NCBI RefSeq assembly: GCF_900116715.1
Contig: NZ_FPBM01000012.1
Location: 59,710-123,709 of the forward strand
Origin: Polaromonas sp. YR568
GTDB taxonomy: Bacteria > Pseudomonadota > Gammaproteobacteria > Burkholderiales > Burkholderiaceae_C
Direction: 5' to 3'
Length of the DNA: 64,000 nucleotides
Position 1 is the first letter of the stretch, and every line of letters starts with the position of its first letter. The notes below the pieces were generated by a model, which did not search any database, was not told where the DNA came from, and saw nothing but the letters and a program-made list of their open reading frames with translations. The position numbers were made by a program, and so were the translations under genes. Below, one piece after another: positions 41,358 through 49,824 of the stretch.

Positions 41358-43036
41358 TCGCGCAGTTCGCGGCGAAGGATCTTGCCGACGGGAGTCTTGG
41401 GCAAGTCGGTGCGGAACTCCACCACCTTGGGCTGTTTGTAGCCGGTCAGGTTGGCTTTGCAGTATTCGCGCACCTGGGCTTCGGTGAGGTCGGGGTTTTT
41501 CTTGACGATGACCAGCTTCACGGCTTCGCCGGACTTGTCGTCGGCCACGCCCACGCAGGCGCATTCCATCACGCCGTCGAGCTTGGCCACCACATCTTCG
41601 ATCTCGTTCGGGTAGACGTTGAAGCCGCTCACCAGAATCATGTCTTTCTTGCGGTCGACGATCTTGAAGAAACCGTTGTCGTCCAGCACGCCGATGTCGC
41701 CGGACTTGAAGTAGCCGTCGGGCGTCATGACCTTGGCGGTTTCGTCGGGGCGCTGCCAGTAGCCGGCCATGACCTGCGGGCCCTTGATGGCGATCTCGCC
41801 GGGCTGGCCGCGCGGCACTTCGTTACCGTCATCGTCCAGCAGCTTGAAGTAGGTGCCGGGAATCGGCACACCGATGGTGCCGGTGAAGGCCTTGCTGTTG
41901 GTCGGGTTGCAGCTGGCCGACGGCGAGGTCTCCGAGAGGCCATAGCCTTCGCAAACGGGGCAGCCGGTTTTCTCAAGCCAGAGCTTGGCGACCGCGCTTT
42001 GCACGGCCATGCCGCCGCCCAGCGAAATCTTCAGGTGCGACCAGTCGACCGTGTTGAAGTCGGGGTGGTTGGCCAGGCCGTTGAACAGCGTGTTGACGGC
42101 GGGGAAGCTGTTGACCTTGTGTTTGGAGAGCTCCTTGAGCACCGCAGGCAGGTCGCGCGGATTGGGGATCAGGATGTTTTTGCCGCCGGTGCGCATGCCC
42201 AGCATCATGTTCACCGTGAAAGCGAAGATGTGATACAGCGGCAGCGCGCAAACATAGGTGGGTTGCTGGTCCGCAGGCATGCCGACCATGGCCGGGCCGT
42301 TCCAGGCTTCGGACTGCAGCACATTGGCGATCACATTGCGGTGCAGCAGCACGGCGCCCTTGGAAACGCCGGTGGTACCGCCGGTGTACTGCAGCACGGC
42401 CACATCGTCGGGCTTGATGTCGGGGCGCTTGAGCGTCAGGCGCGTGCCTTGGGCAACCGCGTCGTTAAAGCGCACGGCGCTGGGCAGGTTGAAGGCCGGC
42501 ACCATCTTCTTGACGTTGCGCACCACGTAGTTGACGAGCGCGCCCTTGAGCATGCCCAGCTGGTCGCCCATGGCGCACAGCACCACGTGCTTGACGGGCG
42601 TGGCGGCAATGCATTGCTCCAGGGTGTTGGCGAAGTTTTCAATGATGACGATGGCCTTGGCGCCCGAATCCTTGAGCTGGTGCTCCAGCTCGCGCGGGGT
42701 GTACAGCGGATTGACGTTGACCACCACATAGCCTGCACGCAGGATGGCGGCCACGGCCACCGGGTACTGCGGCACGTTGGGCATCATGATGGCGATGCGG
42801 TCGCCCTTGGCCAGGCCCAGGCTCTGCAGGTAGGCGCCAAAGGCGAGCGACAGGCTGTCGGTCTGGCCGAAGGTCACGTCCTTGCCCATGAAGCTGTAGG
42901 CGACGCGGCTGCCGTGTTTCTTGAAGCTTTCCTCCATCAAGGCGACCAGCGACGGGTACTGTGACGCGTCGATATCGGTAGGAACGCCCGGCGGATAGGC
43001 TTTGAGCCATGGGCGGTCAAGGGTCGCTGCATTCAT
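41348..43036 (-). CDS. fadD: Long-chain-fatty-acid-CoA ligase
   Basis: This 562-residue AMP-binding enzyme activates long-chain fatty acids with ATP and CoA for beta-oxidation or membrane recycling. The AMP-binding P-loop YTGGTTGVSKGAV lies near residue 214, the acyl-AMP motif GYGLSETSPSA near 366, and the C-terminal catalytic lysine is in KTPVGKILRRELR. The ATG at 43036 is chosen because GGAGAAG lies nine bases upstream; in-frame upstream ATGs have no site. The C-terminus is normal, so the inverted repeat overlapping the stop has not truncated it visibly. Confidence 0.95.
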   Translation of the reverse strand: MNAATLDRPWLKAYPPGVPTDIDASQYPSLVALMEESFKKHGSRVAYSFMGKDVTFGQTDSLSLAFGAYLQSLGLAKGDRIAIMMPNVPQYPVAVAAILRAGYVVVNVNPLYTPRELEHQLKDSGAKAIVIIENFANTLEQCIAATPVKHVVLCAMGDQLGMLKGALVNYVVRNVKKMVPAFNLPSAVRFNDAVAQGTRLTLKRPDIKPDDVAVLQYTGGTTGVSKGAVLLHRNVIANVLQSEAWNGPAMVGMPADQQPTYVCALPLYHIFAFTVNMMLGMRTGGKNILIPNPRDLPAVLKELSKHKVNSFPAVNTLFNGLANHPDFNTVDWSHLKISLGGGMAVQSAVAKLWLEKTGCPVCEGYGLSETSPSASCNPTNSKAFTGTIGVPIPGTYFKLLDDDGNEVPRGQPGEIAIKGPQVMAGYWQRPDETAKVMTPDGYFKSGDIGVLDDNGFFKIVDRKKDMILVSGFNVYPNEIEDVVAKLDGVMECACVGVADDKSGEAVKLVIVKKNPDLTEAQVREYCKANLTGYKQPKVVEFRTDLPKTPVGKILRRELRDKK

Positions 43037-43225
43037 GTCTGTCTTCTCCATTACGTGTTGCTTACTGCCATGGATTCTCATGGCGTGCCCTCTTCGTGGC
43101 TATTGCGTTTTCCCTAGGAAACCCGGGAAATCAGGAGGGAAAGCTCTCTAAACTGGAAAGTTTTCGCGGCACGAGGCCGCGGGAAAACCCGGCAGCCCCG
43201 CCCAGACCTTGAACAGGCGCCCGGA

Positions 43226-44650
43226 TTACTCGATGGCCTTGCCCATGTCTTCGATCACCTTTTTGGCGTCTCCGAACACCATCATGGTCTTGTCCATGTA
43301 GAAGAGTTCGTTGTCCAGGCCCGCATAGCCGGCGGCCATGGAGCGCTTGTTGACGATGACCGTTTTGGCTTTGTAGGCCTCCAGGATGGGCATGCCGTAG
43401 ATGGCGCTGCCCTTGACGTGCGCGGCGGGGTTCACCACGTCGTTGGCGCCCAGGATGATGGCCACGTCGGCCTGGCCGAACTCGGCGTTGATGTCTTCCA
43501 TTTCATGCACCTGGTCGTAAGGCACTTCGGCCTCGGCCAGCAGCACGTTCATGTGGCCCGGCATACGGCCTGCCACCGGGTGGATGGCGTACTTGACGTT
43601 GACGCCCTTCTCGATGAGCTTTTGCGCCAGCTCTTTGACCGAGTGCTGCGCACGCGCCACCGCCAGGCCGTAGCCCGGCACGATGATCACGGTTTCGGCA
43701 TTGCCCAGGATGAAGGCCGCATCGTCGGCAGAGCCCGACTTGACGGGGCGCTGCTCTTTGGCGCCGCCGGCGGCCGCGCCGGCTTCACCGCCGAAGCCGC
43801 CCAGAATCACGTTGAAGAAGGAGCGGTTCATCGCCTTGCACATGATGTACGAGAGGATGGCGCCCGACGAGCCGACCAGGGAACCGGCAATGATCAGCAT
43901 GGAGTTGTTGAGCGAAAAACCAATACCGGCCGCAGCCCAGCCCGAGTAGCTGTTGAGCATGGACACCACCACCGGCATGTCGGCGCCGCCGATCGGGATG
44001 ATGATCAGCACGCCCATGACGAAGGACAGCGCCAGCATGGCAAAGAAAGCGGTCCAGTTGCCGGTGAACATGAACACCAGCCCCAGGCCGATGGTCAGCA
44101 GGCCCAGAACCAGGTTCAGCTTGTGCTGGCCGGCAAACTGCACCGGTGCGCCCTGGAACAGGCGGAACTTGTAAGTGCCAGACAACTTGCCGAAAGCGAT
44201 CACCGAGCCGCTGAAGGTGATGGCGCCGATGGCCGCGCCGAGGAACAGCTCAAGCCGGTTGCCGGTAGGGATAGGGTTGCCCTTGGCCGCAATGCCAAAA
44301 GCATAGGGCTCAGCAACAGCGGCCACGGCGATAAAGACCGCGGCCAAACCAATCATGCTGTGGAAGAAGGCCACCAGCTCGGGCATCTTGGTCATCTCGA
44401 CCGTCTTGGCGCGCCAGGCGCCGTAGCCCCCACCGACCACCAGACCCAGCAACACATAACCCATGCCCAGGGCTTTGCCCCCTGAGATTTCAACGATGAG
44501 CGCTGCTGTGGTCAGCGCGGCAATGGCCATGCCGACCATGCCGAACAGGTTGCCGCGTATCGAGCTGGTGGGGTGTGACAGGCCCTTGAGCGCCTGAATG
44601 AAGCAAACGGAAGCCACCAGGTACAGCAGCGTGACGAGGTTCATGCTCAT
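43226..44650 (-). CDS. pntB: NAD(P) transhydrogenase subunit beta
   Basis: This 474-residue protein has about nine membrane helices in the first 290 residues and a C-terminal NADP-binding domain III (VIIVPGYGLAVARAQHSVKELA, then IILGANDVVNPAA). With the two alpha subunits it forms the proton-translocating transhydrogenase that makes NADPH from NADH using the proton gradient. Its first four bases overlap the end of pntAB (ATGA), showing coupling. It is the last gene of the three-gene operon. Confidence 0.96.
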   Translation of the reverse strand: MSMNLVTLLYLVASVCFIQALKGLSHPTSSIRGNLFGMVGMAIAALTTAALIVEISGGKALGMGYVLLGLVVGGGYGAWRAKTVEMTKMPELVAFFHSMIGLAAVFIAVAAVAEPYAFGIAAKGNPIPTGNRLELFLGAAIGAITFSGSVIAFGKLSGTYKFRLFQGAPVQFAGQHKLNLVLGLLTIGLGLVFMFTGNWTAFFAMLALSFVMGVLIIIPIGGADMPVVVSMLNSYSGWAAAGIGFSLNNSMLIIAGSLVGSSGAILSYIMCKAMNRSFFNVILGGFGGEAGAAAGGAKEQRPVKSGSADDAAFILGNAETVIIVPGYGLAVARAQHSVKELAQKLIEKGVNVKYAIHPVAGRMPGHMNVLLAEAEVPYDQVHEMEDINAEFGQADVAIILGANDVVNPAAHVKGSAIYGMPILEAYKAKTVIVNKRSMAAGYAGLDNELFYMDKTMMVFGDAKKVIEDMGKAIE

Positions 44651-44973
44651 TTGGCGGCTCCTTCAGCGGGCGCTGCAGCTTTTTTGTCTTTCTTGCGGAA
44701 CATCTCCAGCATCCGGCGCGTCACCAGAAAGCCGCCGAAGATATTGACGGCCGCCAGCGCCACGGCCAGCACGCCCATGGTTTTGCCCAGCGGCGTTTCG
44801 GTCAGTGCGGCCGCGAGCATGGCGCCCACGATCACGATGGCCGAAATCGCGTTGGTCACCGCCATCAGCGGTGTGTGCAGGGCCGGCGTGACGGTCCACA
44901 CCACGTGGTAACCCACGTAAATGGCCAGTACAAAAATAATCAGGTTGATGAGGGTGGGTGACACTGCATCCAT
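44647..44973 (-). CDS. pntAB: NAD(P) transhydrogenase subunit alpha part 2
   Basis: This 108-residue membrane protein has three helices (about residues 6-26, 33-55 and 60-82) and corresponds to the C-terminal membrane part of E. coli PntA, encoded separately here. The ATG at 44973 has GGAGAAG seven bases upstream; a longer frame adds ten residues. The end is lysine/alanine-rich. Confidence 0.93.
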   Translation of the reverse strand: MDAVSPTLINLIIFVLAIYVGYHVVWTVTPALHTPLMAVTNAISAIVIVGAMLAAALTETPLGKTMGVLAVALAAVNIFGGFLVTRRMLEMFRKKDKKAAAPAEGAAK

Positions 44974-45053
44974 GGTCTTCTCCGTGAGGGACTGCGCGGG
45001 CATGAACCCGGCCTGTCCGATTAAATCCAGTTGAGCCGATTGTTCCGAAGGGG

Positions 45054-46169
45054 TTACTTCTTCTTGATCTCACCGCCCTGCGTCATCAGGCAGGCCGCGA
45101 CGATGTCATCTTCCAGGTCGACATTGAGCGTGCCTTCCTTGGTGATGATGAGCTTGAGGAAGTCGAGCAGGTTGCGTGCGTAGAGCGCACTGGCGTCCGC
45201 CGCGACGAGGGCCGGCACATTCGTCTGGCCGATCAGCGTCACACCATGTTTGACGACCGTCTTGCCGGGTTCGGTCAGCGGGCAGTTGCCGCCTTGCGGT
45301 GCGGCCAGATCGACGATCACGCTGCCGGGCTTCATGGCCTTGACCATGTCTTCGGTGACCAGCACCGGCGCCGGGCGGCCCGGGATCAGCGCGGTGGTGA
45401 TGACCACGTCGGCTTGCGCGACGCGCTTGGCGACTTCAGCCTTTTGCCGATCGAGCCAGCTGGCCGGCATGGGTTTGGCATAACCGCCCACACCGACGGC
45501 GGCTTCGCGCTCTTCGTCGGTCTCATACGGCACATCGATGAACTTGCCGCCCAGGGATTCGACCTGCTCTTTCACGCTGGGGCGTACATCGCTGGCTTCA
45601 ATCACGGCGCCCAGGCGCTTGGCGGTGGCAATCGCCTGCAGGCCGGCCACACCGACGCCGAGGATCACGACGCGGGCGGCCTTGACAGTACCGGCCGCCG
45701 TCATCAGCATGGGGAAGAAGCGCTGGTATTCAGCAGCGGCCATCATCACGGCCTTGTAGCCGGCGATATTGGCTTGCGATGAGAGCACGTCCATGCTTTG
45801 CGCGCGGCTGGTGCGCGGCGCGGCTTCAAGGGCGAAGGAAGTCAGCTTGGCTGCGGCCAGGCGTTGCAGGCCCGCGGCATCAAAGGGATTGAGCATGCCG
45901 ACCAGCACACCGCCGGCTTTGGCCAGGCCCATTTCGCTATCGAGCGGGCAACGCACCTTGAGCACGATGTCGGCGCCATAAGCGCCCGCTGCATCGGTGA
46001 TCTCCGCGCCGACGGCCGTGTAGGCCTCATCAGGAACGCTGGCGGCAACGCCTGCGCCGGACTGCACACGGACGGTATGCCCCTGCGCCTTGAGTTTTTT
46101 GGCCGTTTCGGGCGTGATGGCGACGCGTGTTTCTCCGGCCGTGATTTCGGCGGGTACCCCAATGAGCAT
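45054..46169 (-). CDS. pntAA: Re/Si-specific NAD(P) transhydrogenase subunit alpha part 1
   Basis: This 371-residue soluble domain I binds NADH. It begins MLIGVPAEITAGETRVAITPETAKKL and has the dinucleotide loop VVILGVGVAGLQAIATAKRLGA near residue 167 and ALIPGRPAPVLVTEDMV near 260. It is the first gene of pntAA-pntAB-pntB, the split arrangement also known from Rhodospirillum rubrum. A candidate FNR-type site lies about 165 bases upstream, suggesting oxygen-linked control. Confidence 0.96.
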   Translation of the reverse strand: MLIGVPAEITAGETRVAITPETAKKLKAQGHTVRVQSGAGVAASVPDEAYTAVGAEITDAAGAYGADIVLKVRCPLDSEMGLAKAGGVLVGMLNPFDAAGLQRLAAAKLTSFALEAAPRTSRAQSMDVLSSQANIAGYKAVMMAAAEYQRFFPMLMTAAGTVKAARVVILGVGVAGLQAIATAKRLGAVIEASDVRPSVKEQVESLGGKFIDVPYETDEEREAAVGVGGYAKPMPASWLDRQKAEVAKRVAQADVVITTALIPGRPAPVLVTEDMVKAMKPGSVIVDLAAPQGGNCPLTEPGKTVVKHGVTLIGQTNVPALVAADASALYARNLLDFLKLIITKEGTLNVDLEDDIVAACLMTQGGEIKKK

Positions 46170-46331
46170 GGGTCTCTCCTCAGTACGTTGGTGTTGGTGT
46201 GATTGACGTCAGCCCAGGGCGGGCTTGCGCACGATCTGTCTCGGTGTCTGTAGTCTGCGTATCCGTTTTTGTACCTGTCATGAAGCTTACATGAGATTTT
46301 TACAAATTTTTGTCAGCGCAGTCTATAGTTT

Positions 46332-46345
46332 TTGACCCACATCAA
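46332..46345. promoter_or_regulatory. Candidate FNR/ANR-type site upstream of pntAA
   Basis: TTGAC-CCAC-ATCAA differs from the FNR consensus TTGAT-N4-ATCAA at a single base. It lies in the 248-base gap between the mmsA stop and the pntAA start, upstream of pntAA. No other site of this kind was noticed in the window. Confidence 0.45.
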
Positions 46346-46354
46346 GAGGTCCAT

Positions 46355-46395
46355 AAAAATAGCCCCACCGGCCCTGGTGCGGCGGGTGGGGCTGC
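46355..46395 (-). terminator. Rho-independent terminator of mmsA
   Basis: On the minus strand AGCCCCACC pairs with GGTGGGGCT and is followed by ATTTTTAT. It ends the mmsA transcript before pntAA. Confidence 0.85.
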
Positions 46396-46417
46396 CTTGA
46401 TTTTGGTAACCGCTGTG

Positions 46418-47950
46418 TTACTTGGCAGTAGGCATCACAAACTCGGCGCCCTTGCCGATGCTCTCAGGCCAGCGCTGCATGATGGACTTTTGCTTTGTAT
46501 AAAAGCGCACGCCCTCTTCGCCATACGCGTGCATGTCGCCGAAGAGGCTTTTCTTCCAGCCGCCAAAGCCGTGCCAGGCCATGGGCACCGGAATCGGCAC
46601 GTTGATGCCGACCATGCCGACCTGGATGCGGCGGCTGAACTCGCGCGCCACATGGCCGTCACGGGTAAAGCAGCTCACGCCGTTGCCGAACTCGTGGGCG
46701 TTGATGAGGTTCACCGCTTCGGCAAAGTCCTTCACGCGCACGCAGCCCAGCACCGGGCCGAAGATTTCTTCTTTATAGATGCGCATGTCGGGGGTCACGT
46801 GGTCGAACAGCGTGCCGCCCATCCAGAAGCCCTTGTCGCAGCCCGGGCCGGCCTTGGTGCCGGTGAAGGTGCGGCCGTCAACCAGCAGCTTGGCGCCTTC
46901 TTTCACGCCGGTGTCGATATAGCCCGTGATGCGCTGGTGTGCTGCTGAGGTAACGATGGGCCCCATCTCGGCATCAAGCTCCACGCCGTTCTTGATGACC
47001 AGCGTTTTCGCGCGCGCCTCCAGCATGGGAATCAACTTGTCGGCCACATTGCCAACCAGCACAGCCACCGAAATCGCCATGCAGCGCTCGCCGGCTGAGC
47101 CGTAGCCCGCGCCTATCAGGGCGTCCACCGCCTGCTCCAGGTCGGCATCGGGCATCACCACCATGTGGTTCTTCGCGCCGCCCAGGGCCTGCACGCGCTT
47201 GCCGTGGCGTGCGCCGGTTTCATAGATGTAGTTGGCAATCGGCGTGGAGCCGACAAAGGACACGGCTTTCACATCGGGGTGCACCAGCAGCGCATCGACC
47301 GCCTCCTTGTCGCCCTGCACCACGTTGAAGACGCCGTCGGGCAGGCCGGCCTGCTTGAGCAGCTCGGCCATGAAGAGGCTGGGGCTGGGGTCGATGGGGC
47401 TGGGCTTCAAAACAAAACAATTGCCGGCCGCTATCGCCACCGGGAACATCCACATCGGCACCATGACCGGAAAGTTGAAGGGCGTGATGCCTGCCACCAC
47501 GCCCAGCGGCTGGCGCAGCGTCCAGTTGTCGATGCCGGTGGAGACCTGGTCGGTGAAGTCGCCCTTGAGCAGTTGCGGAATGCCGCAGGCGAATTCCACG
47601 ATGTCGATGCCGCGCGAGACCTCGCCCTGCGCATCAGTGAAGACCTTGCCGTGTTCGGCGGTGATCATGTGGGCCAGTTTGTCCTTGTTCTGGTTGAGCA
47701 GCTCCAGGAACTTGAACAGCACGCGCGCGCGGCGCAGCGGCGGGAGGTCTGCCCAGGCGGGAAAGGCCGCCTGCGCGGAGGCCACCGCGGCATCGACCTC
47801 CGCCGTGCTGGCCAGCGCCACATGGCCGGACACCGCACCGGTGGCGGGGTTGAAGACTTCCTGGCTGCGGCCGGATGAAGGCGCGGCGACGCGGCCGTTC
47901 AGGTAGTGGCCGATGGTGGCTTGTGAAGCGGTGGCGGGAGACAAAGACAT
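46418..47950 (-). CDS. mmsA: CoA-acylating methylmalonate-semialdehyde dehydrogenase
   Basis: This 510-residue aldehyde dehydrogenase is of the CoA-dependent type. The fold is typical (ITPFNFPVMVPMWMFPVAIAAGN) and the catalytic cysteine is in GYGSAGERCMAISVAV near residue 294. The segment QALGGAKNHMVVMPDADLEQ is characteristic of MmsA, which converts methylmalonate or malonate semialdehyde to propionyl- or acetyl-CoA in valine, inositol and pyrimidine breakdown. The divergent LysR gene is the likely regulator. Confidence 0.92.
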   Translation of the reverse strand: MSLSPATASQATIGHYLNGRVAAPSSGRSQEVFNPATGAVSGHVALASTAEVDAAVASAQAAFPAWADLPPLRRARVLFKFLELLNQNKDKLAHMITAEHGKVFTDAQGEVSRGIDIVEFACGIPQLLKGDFTDQVSTGIDNWTLRQPLGVVAGITPFNFPVMVPMWMFPVAIAAGNCFVLKPSPIDPSPSLFMAELLKQAGLPDGVFNVVQGDKEAVDALLVHPDVKAVSFVGSTPIANYIYETGARHGKRVQALGGAKNHMVVMPDADLEQAVDALIGAGYGSAGERCMAISVAVLVGNVADKLIPMLEARAKTLVIKNGVELDAEMGPIVTSAAHQRITGYIDTGVKEGAKLLVDGRTFTGTKAGPGCDKGFWMGGTLFDHVTPDMRIYKEEIFGPVLGCVRVKDFAEAVNLINAHEFGNGVSCFTRDGHVAREFSRRIQVGMVGINVPIPVPMAWHGFGGWKKSLFGDMHAYGEEGVRFYTKQKSIMQRWPESIGKGAEFVMPTAK

Positions 47951-48065
47951 GGGGAATCCTCTGAAGGTGGCCTGGCGGCTGGCGGGTGGGGAGCCCCGAA
48001 AGGGGCGGCTTGATGGCAGTCTAGGCGCGCAAGGCCCAATTGATAATGCCCTGTTTTGTGATTAC

Positions 48066-48087
48066 ATTGTTCATATCCCTGAACAAT
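48066..48087. promoter_or_regulatory. Inverted repeat between mmsA and the LysR gene
   Basis: ATTGTTCA and TGAACAAT are perfect eight-base arms separated by six bases (TATCCC). The site lies 33 bases before the LysR start. Palindromes of this size between a LysR gene and its divergent target are typical binding sites, so this is the expected operator for mmsA control. Confidence 0.65.
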
Positions 48088-48119
48088 CAGCCGGCCAAGC
48101 GGCTTATTCGCTTATATCC

Positions 48120-49076
48120 ATGTCTTCCGACCAGCTTTCGCCCCTTGTGGCCGACCTTCATCTGCTGACGGTTCTGGCCGACACCCGCAGCTTCACCGAG
48201 ACAGCGCGCCGCCTGGGCGCCTCCAAAGCCTCGGTCAGCATGCGCATCAGCGAACTGGAGCGGGCAGCAGGCGTGATGCTGGTGCGGCGCACCACGCGCT
48301 CGGTGGGCCTCACCGAAGCCGGCCAGCAACTCGTCAACGGCATGCAGCCGGCCTTCAACCGCATCAGCGAAAGCTTCACCGCCGTCAAAGACCTGGTGGG
48401 CACGCCGCGCGGGCTGGTCCGCGTGACGGCGCCGGTGGCGCTGGGGCGCCAGCACCTGGCGCCCTTTGTGGCGGCCTTTCTCAAGCGTTACCCGGACATC
48501 CACATCGAACTCGAGCTGACCGACCGCTTCGTCAACCTGGCCAATGAGGGTTTTGACCTGGCGATACGCCACACCAACGCCCCGCCTGAAACCCATGTCG
48601 CCTGGGTGCTGTGTGAATCACGCTCCATCCTGCTGGCAAGCCCCGACTATCTCGCGCGGCGCGGCATGCCCTCGCAGCCCGCCGAGCTGGCCGGCCACGA
48701 CTGCCTGCTCTACCTGGGCAACCACAACGCCGCCACCTGGACCTTTGTGCGCACCGGCAAACGCAAGTCGCGCGAACAGGTGGGCGTGACGATCACCGGC
48801 ACGCTCAAGGCCAACAACAGCGAGGTGCTGCGCGAGGCGCTGGTCGCCGGCCTGGGCATCGGCTTGTTGCCGGACTTCAGCGCCGGCACGGCCGGCGGCC
48901 CGCCGCTCGTGCAGGTGCTGCCCGACTGGCAGGTGCAAGGCTTCTTCGGTGAGCGCATCTACGCCCTGAGGCCCTGGTCGCCGCAAGTGCCCAAGGCCGT
49001 GCAATGCCTTGTCGAGCATTTACGGGAAAGTTTTGCCGGCGGCTTTGGCGCGGCGGCACAAAAGCCTGCGGGCTGA
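48120..49076 (+). CDS. LysR-family transcriptional regulator, divergent from mmsA
   Basis: This 318-residue protein has a helix-turn-helix at about residues 12-70 (LLTVLADTRSFTETARRLGASKASVSMRISELE) and a periplasmic-binding-like effector domain of the large group with RVTAPVALGRQHLAPFVAAFLKRYPDI. The ATG at 48120 directly starts the family; the frame open upstream to 47913 is not coding-like. It is divergent from mmsA with a 169-base gap containing a palindrome, suggesting it controls mmsA in response to an unknown metabolite. Confidence 0.93.
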   Translation: MSSDQLSPLVADLHLLTVLADTRSFTETARRLGASKASVSMRISELERAAGVMLVRRTTRSVGLTEAGQQLVNGMQPAFNRISESFTAVKDLVGTPRGLVRVTAPVALGRQHLAPFVAAFLKRYPDIHIELELTDRFVNLANEGFDLAIRHTNAPPETHVAWVLCESRSILLASPDYLARRGMPSQPAELAGHDCLLYLGNHNAATWTFVRTGKRKSREQVGVTITGTLKANNSEVLREALVAGLGIGLLPDFSAGTAGGPPLVQVLPDWQVQGFFGERIYALRPWSPQVPKAVQCLVEHLRESFAGGFGAAAQKPAG

Positions 49077-49150
49077 CGGCCAGCCCATCAAACCATCGTG
49101 GCAAAAATACCCAGCAGACTTGTCATGCACGCCACCGATAATCCCCACCC

Positions 49151-49657
49151 ATGAATACACGATGGAAACCCAGCGTCACGGTCGCTGCGGTCATAGAAAA
49201 AACGATAGACGGCGTCTCTAAATTCCTGCTGGTCGAGGAAGAAACCCGGGACGGCCTCAAACTCAACAACCCCGCCGGCCACCTGGATCCGGGCGAAAGC
49301 CCGATTCAGGCCTGCGCCCGCGAGACGCTGGAAGAAACCGCTTTTCACTTCAAGCCGACGGACATTGTGGGGGTCTACCTCTCGCGCTTCGAGCGCGCCG
49401 TGCCCGGGCAAGACGAGCCCATGGACATCACCTACCTACGCTTTGCCTTTTGCGGTGAGCTGGGCGAACACGTGGCCGGGCAGGCGCTGGACGAAGGCAT
49501 TGTGCGCACCGTCTGGCTGACGGCCGACGAGATCAGGGCCTGCGTGCCCATGCACCGCAGCCCCTTGCTGCTGACCTGCATGGAGGATTACCTGGCGGGC
49601 AAGCGTTACCCCGCCGCGCTGGTGACCACCGACCCCAGCGTGTACGCCCACGGCTGA
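49151..49657 (+). CDS. nudJ: Nudix hydrolase, NudJ-like
   Basis: This 168-residue protein has a Nudix box at residues 43-65: G43, E49, R57-E58 and E61-E62 fit G-x5-E-x7-R-E-x2-E-E, although the expected glycine after the box is alanine. It resembles NudJ (YmfB), a phosphatase acting on thiamine pyrophosphate and nucleotides. In many Proteobacteria nudJ directly precedes mnmA; here a porin gene lies between them. The function is inferred from family. Confidence 0.85.
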   Translation: MNTRWKPSVTVAAVIEKTIDGVSKFLLVEEETRDGLKLNNPAGHLDPGESPIQACARETLEETAFHFKPTDIVGVYLSRFERAVPGQDEPMDITYLRFAFCGELGEHVAGQALDEGIVRTVWLTADEIRACVPMHRSPLLLTCMEDYLAGKRYPAALVTTDPSVYAHG

Positions 49658-49687
49658 GGCGGACCCGGCCGCCGCGCAAATCACACA

Positions 49688-49736
49688 GCGCCGCATTGTG
49701 GGAACCCCCATTGTGGGTAGCCACAATAGGCGGCGC
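49688..49736. promoter_or_regulatory. Nested inverted repeat upstream of the porin
   Basis: GCGCCGC-ATTGTGG at 49688-49701 and CCACAAT-AG-GCGGCGC at 49721-49736 are complementary apart from a two-base bulge. Inside, ATTGTGG at 49710-49716 repeats the left half site and also pairs with CCACAAT across four bases. Three half-sites thus lie in a row 15 bases apart. It may be an operator or a transcript hairpin. Confidence 0.55.
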
Positions 49737-49824
49737 GAGTCCCCACTTCTATAGTCGCCGACAGCCCCGGGCCGTGGCCGCCACGGCCTGGGCTTCTTAA
49801 ACCCAAGGAGTGGAGACACCTGTC

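Noticed and set aside
43226..46169. Transhydrogenase encoded by three genes, considered as a broken pntA
   Set aside because: The split into pntAA and pntAB is a normal, well-known arrangement; both parts are complete.
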